Assembly (NCBI GenBank): GCA_030674185.1
Contig: JAPXFY010000026.1
Span: 49,555,246 to 49,619,245 of the forward strand
DNA length: 64,000 bases
Reading direction: 5' to 3'
Origin: Monoplex corrugatus
Lineage: Eukaryota; Mollusca; Gastropoda; Littorinimorpha; Ranellidae
The notes beneath the pieces were generated by a model. That model made no database searches and was not told where the DNA came from. It saw only the letters and a program-made list of their open reading frames with translations. Each line of letters begins with the position of its first letter. Positions within the stretch are counted from its first letter, which is position 1. Both the position numbers and the translations under genes were made by a program. Of this stretch, positions 61,725 to 64,000 are shown piece after piece.

Positions 61725-63150
61725 TGTCGTCACTGGGTGACTGGCCAGGCCAGTAGGTGTAGTGGGTGTCGTCACTGGGTGACTGGCCAGGCCAGTAGGT
61801 GTAGTGGGTGTGGTCACTGGGTTGAATGGCCAGGCCAGTAGGTGTAGTGGGTGTCGTCACTGGGTGACTGGCCAGGCCAGTAGGTGTAGTGGGTGTGGTC
61901 ACTGGGTTGAATGGCCAGGCCAGTAGGTGTAGTGGGTGTCGTCACTGGGTGACTGGCCAGGCCAGTAGGTGTAGTGGGTGTGGTCACTGGGTTGAATGGC
62001 CAGGCCAGTAGGTGTAGTGGGTGTCGTCACTGGGTGACTGGCCAGGCCAGTAGGTGTAGTGGGTGTGGTCACTGGGTTGAATGGCCAGGCCAGTAGGTGT
62101 AGTGGGTGTGGTCACTGGGTGAATGGCCAGGCCAGTAGGTGTAGTGGGTGTGGTCACTGGGTGACTGGCCAGGCCAGTAGGTGTAGTGGGTGTCGTCACT
62201 GGGTGACTGGCCAGGCCAGTAGGTGTAGTGGGTGTGGTCACTGGGTGAATGGCCAGGCCAGTAGGTGTAGTGGGTGTGGTCACTGGGTTGAATGGCCAGG
62301 CCAGTAGGTGTAGTGGGTGTGGTCACTGGGTTGAATGGCCAGGCCAGTAGGTGTAGTGGGTGTGGTCACTGGGTTGAATGGCCAGGCCAGTAGGTGTAGT
62401 GGGTGTGGTCACTGGGTTGAATGGCCAGGCCAGTAGGTGTAGTGGGTGTGGTCACTGGGTTGAATGGCCAGGCCAGTAGGTGTAGTGGGTGTGGTCACTG
62501 GGTTGAATGGCCAGGCCAGTAGGTGTAGTGGGTGTGGTCACTGGGTGAATGGCCAGGCCAGTAGGTGTAGTGGGTGTGGTCACTGGGTTGAATGGCCAGG
62601 CCAGTAGGTGTAGTGGGTGTGGTCACTGGGTGAATGGCCAGGCCAGTAGGTGTAGTGGGTGTGGTCACTGGGTTGAATGGCCAGGCCAGTAGGTGTAGTG
62701 GGTGTGGTCACTGGGTTGAATGGCCAGGCCAGTAGGTGTAGTGGGTGTCGTCACTGGGTGACTGGCCAGGCCAGTAGGTGTAGTGGGTGTGGTCACTGGG
62801 TTGAATGGCCAGGCCAGTAGGTGTAGTGGGTGTCGTCACTGGGTGACTGGCCAGGCCAGTAGGTGTAGTGGGTGTGGTCACTGGGTTGAATGGCCAGGCC
62901 AGTAGGTGTAGTGGGTGTCGTCACTGGGTGACTGGCCAGGCCAGTAGGTGTAGTGGGTGTGGTCACTGGGTTGAATGGCCAGGCCAGTAGGTGTAGTGGG
63001 TGTGGTCACTGGGTGAATGGCCAGGCCAGTAGGTGTAGTGGGTGTGGTCACTGGTTGAATGGCCAGGCCAGTAGGTGTAGTGGGTGTGGTCACTGGTTGA
63101 ATGGCCAGGCCAGTAGGTGTAGTGGGTGTGGTCACTGGGTTAGACAAATG
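61725..63150. repeat. 42/43-bp minisatellite, about 33 copies, two unit types
   Basis: Unit GGTGTAGTGGGTGTGGTCAC, TGGGTTGAATGGCCAGGCCAGTA (43 bp, type B) or with GTCGTCACTGGGTGACTGG (42 bp, type A). Types alternate A-B at 61,760-62,100 and again around 62,720-62,960; elsewhere type B and a 42-bp GTGAATGG variant dominate. On the minus strand a 42-bp unit encodes a 14-residue PVTTPTTPTGLASH-like, Thr/Pro-rich unit; 43-bp units shift the frame. Palindromic GGCCAGGCC/ACTGGCC segments recur in every unit. Confidence 0.97.
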
Positions 63151-63549
63151 GTCACTGGGTAATGGGCAGTGGGTGTGGTACTGGGTGAATGGCAGGCTAA
63201 ATCCAGTGGAAGTGGAGGGAACTCAATCTACGTTGATCACCAGGACTGCAAATGGCACAGATGCAGTTTCAGTATGTGTTGCAGCTGAGACATTGGAATC
63301 CACGTGCACAGTGGAGGTATCACTGGATGGAATAAGCCAAGCAGTAGGTGTAGTGGGTGTGGAAGTGGTGTTAGTAGACATGGTGATGGTGCAGATGGAG
63401 GGAATACGACCTGTGTTGGTCACCAGGACAGGAACAGACAAAGATATAGTTGTGTTGGCATCAGAACTAGAGTTCACAGAGTTAGTGTTGCTCAAAAAAA
63501 AATTTTTTTTGGTGTTTTTTTTATGGATTGTATATGTGCAATGATCCAT
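63151..63549 (-). other. Possible Ser/Thr-rich coding relic next to the minisatellite
   Basis: A minus-strand frame 63,223-63,549 reads NTNSVNSSSDANTTISLSVP, GRIPSICTITMSTNTTSTPT, TPTAWLIPSSDTSTVHVDSN and VSAATHTETASVP. TTPTAWLIPSSDTSTV is recognisably related to the minisatellite translation, and DTSTVIEDSTY at the other end of the array (about 61,700) parallels it. This may be the non-repeat part of a mucin-like protein gene from which the array expanded, or simply diverged array. No signal peptide or splice site was established. Confidence 0.3.
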
Positions 63550-63654
63550 TTTAATTTAGATTGATGGCGGCAGGTTGAACGTGAAGACTAAAAGCAGGGT
63601 TCATTGACTTATTCAGTTCAGAAACACTAATTCTGTACACGTGGATTCCACTGT

Positions 63655-64000
63655 CTCCTATAATGGAAGCTGTTTCTTCCACACAGCACACAACCTTGAC
63701 CACTGTATTCCACCTGACTTGCCTCTTTCTGAAGTTAAAATATCAGTACTTTCCACTGGTCCTAAATTTCCTTTAAAACCTTCTGCCAACAAACACAACA
63801 CAATCCACTGGTGCCAACGGTTTTTCCAGTCACTGTGTTGGATGGCGGTTCTAGGACGTCCTCCACAACAAAAGCTGGATCCAGATCCAGATGCTGATGA
63901 TGTTTTCACTGTACTTTTTCATAAGCCTGCCCACAGGGAACCTCCTCGTAACATCTTTCCAGAAGTTGAATACTACTTTGACAAACGCCTTATGCCTGAA
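63655..64000 (+). pseudogene. PLE N-terminal fragment, inverted partner, runs off the window
   Basis: The plus strand encodes CFFHTAHNLDHCIPPDLPLS, VKISVLSTGPKFPLKPSANK, IHWCQRFFQSLCWMAVLGRP, DADDVFTVLFHK, then EPPRNIFPEVEYYFDKRL, open to the window end. Over 63,655-63,921 it is the inverse of 61,383-61,648 with only about six differences; beyond 63,921 the two copies fall to clearly lower similarity. The RT, if present, lies beyond the window. Confidence 0.8.

Overview
The window looks like non-coding, repeat-saturated animal nuclear DNA. Exon structure, tRNA-derived SINEs, non-LTR retrotransposons, Penelope-like elements and very dense (GT)n/(CT)n microsatellites all point to a metazoan. 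The mixture of families suggests a spiralian, most likely a marine gastropod mollusc; that placement is my recollection of repeat styles, not a search result. I see no prokaryotic operon, rRNA, canonical tRNA gene, CRISPR array or virus.

Layout. 0-5.6 kb: a 64-bp minisatellite, polypyrimidine tracts, SINEs and a decayed LINE 3' end (minus strand). 5.8-7.4 kb: a GC-rich Tc1-like DNA transposon with an intact DD34E transposase. 7.4-10.2 kb: a (GT)n-linked dispersed family and a LINE endonuclease relic. 10.3-15.1 kb: two large minisatellites (45 bp and 41/42 bp units). 15.5-18.2 kb: a nearly complete Penelope-like element (PLE) flanked by 180-bp direct repeats. 18.6-24.3 kb: a fold-back element, more minisatellites and LINE fragments. 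24.6-31.2 kb: a non-autonomous element followed by a nearly full-length RNase H-bearing LINE (ORF1 plus ORF2, many frameshifts). 31.7-38.2 kb: two paralogous ~1.4 kb composite repeats, the second split by a young 5'-truncated LINE whose 769-codon frame is open. 38.2-45.1 kb: more elements, a near-perfect 160-bp-arm palindrome and a 44-bp minisatellite. 45.4-48.9 kb: the only convincing host gene, the last two exons I can see of a synaptotagmin-type C2 protein. 50.7-60.7 kb: nested and duplicated SINE-like families, a decayed satellite and a minus-strand LINE 3' end inserted in another repeat. 60.9-64 kb: two head-to-head PLE fragments flanking a ~1.45 kb minisatellite that reads mucin-like on the minus strand.

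The autonomous elements (PLE, three RNase H or APE-type LINE lineages, Tc1) plausibly supplied the machinery for the non-autonomous ones. A ~530-bp family shares the 3' tail of the 25.6-31.2 kb LINE. The fold-back/114-bp repeat family carries a hairpin core resembling a degenerate hammerhead ribozyme, as does the PLE terminal repeat. The best candidates for something undescribed are that fold-back family, the composite microsatellite-studded repeat with its tRNA-like head, and the PLE-bounded mucin-like array.
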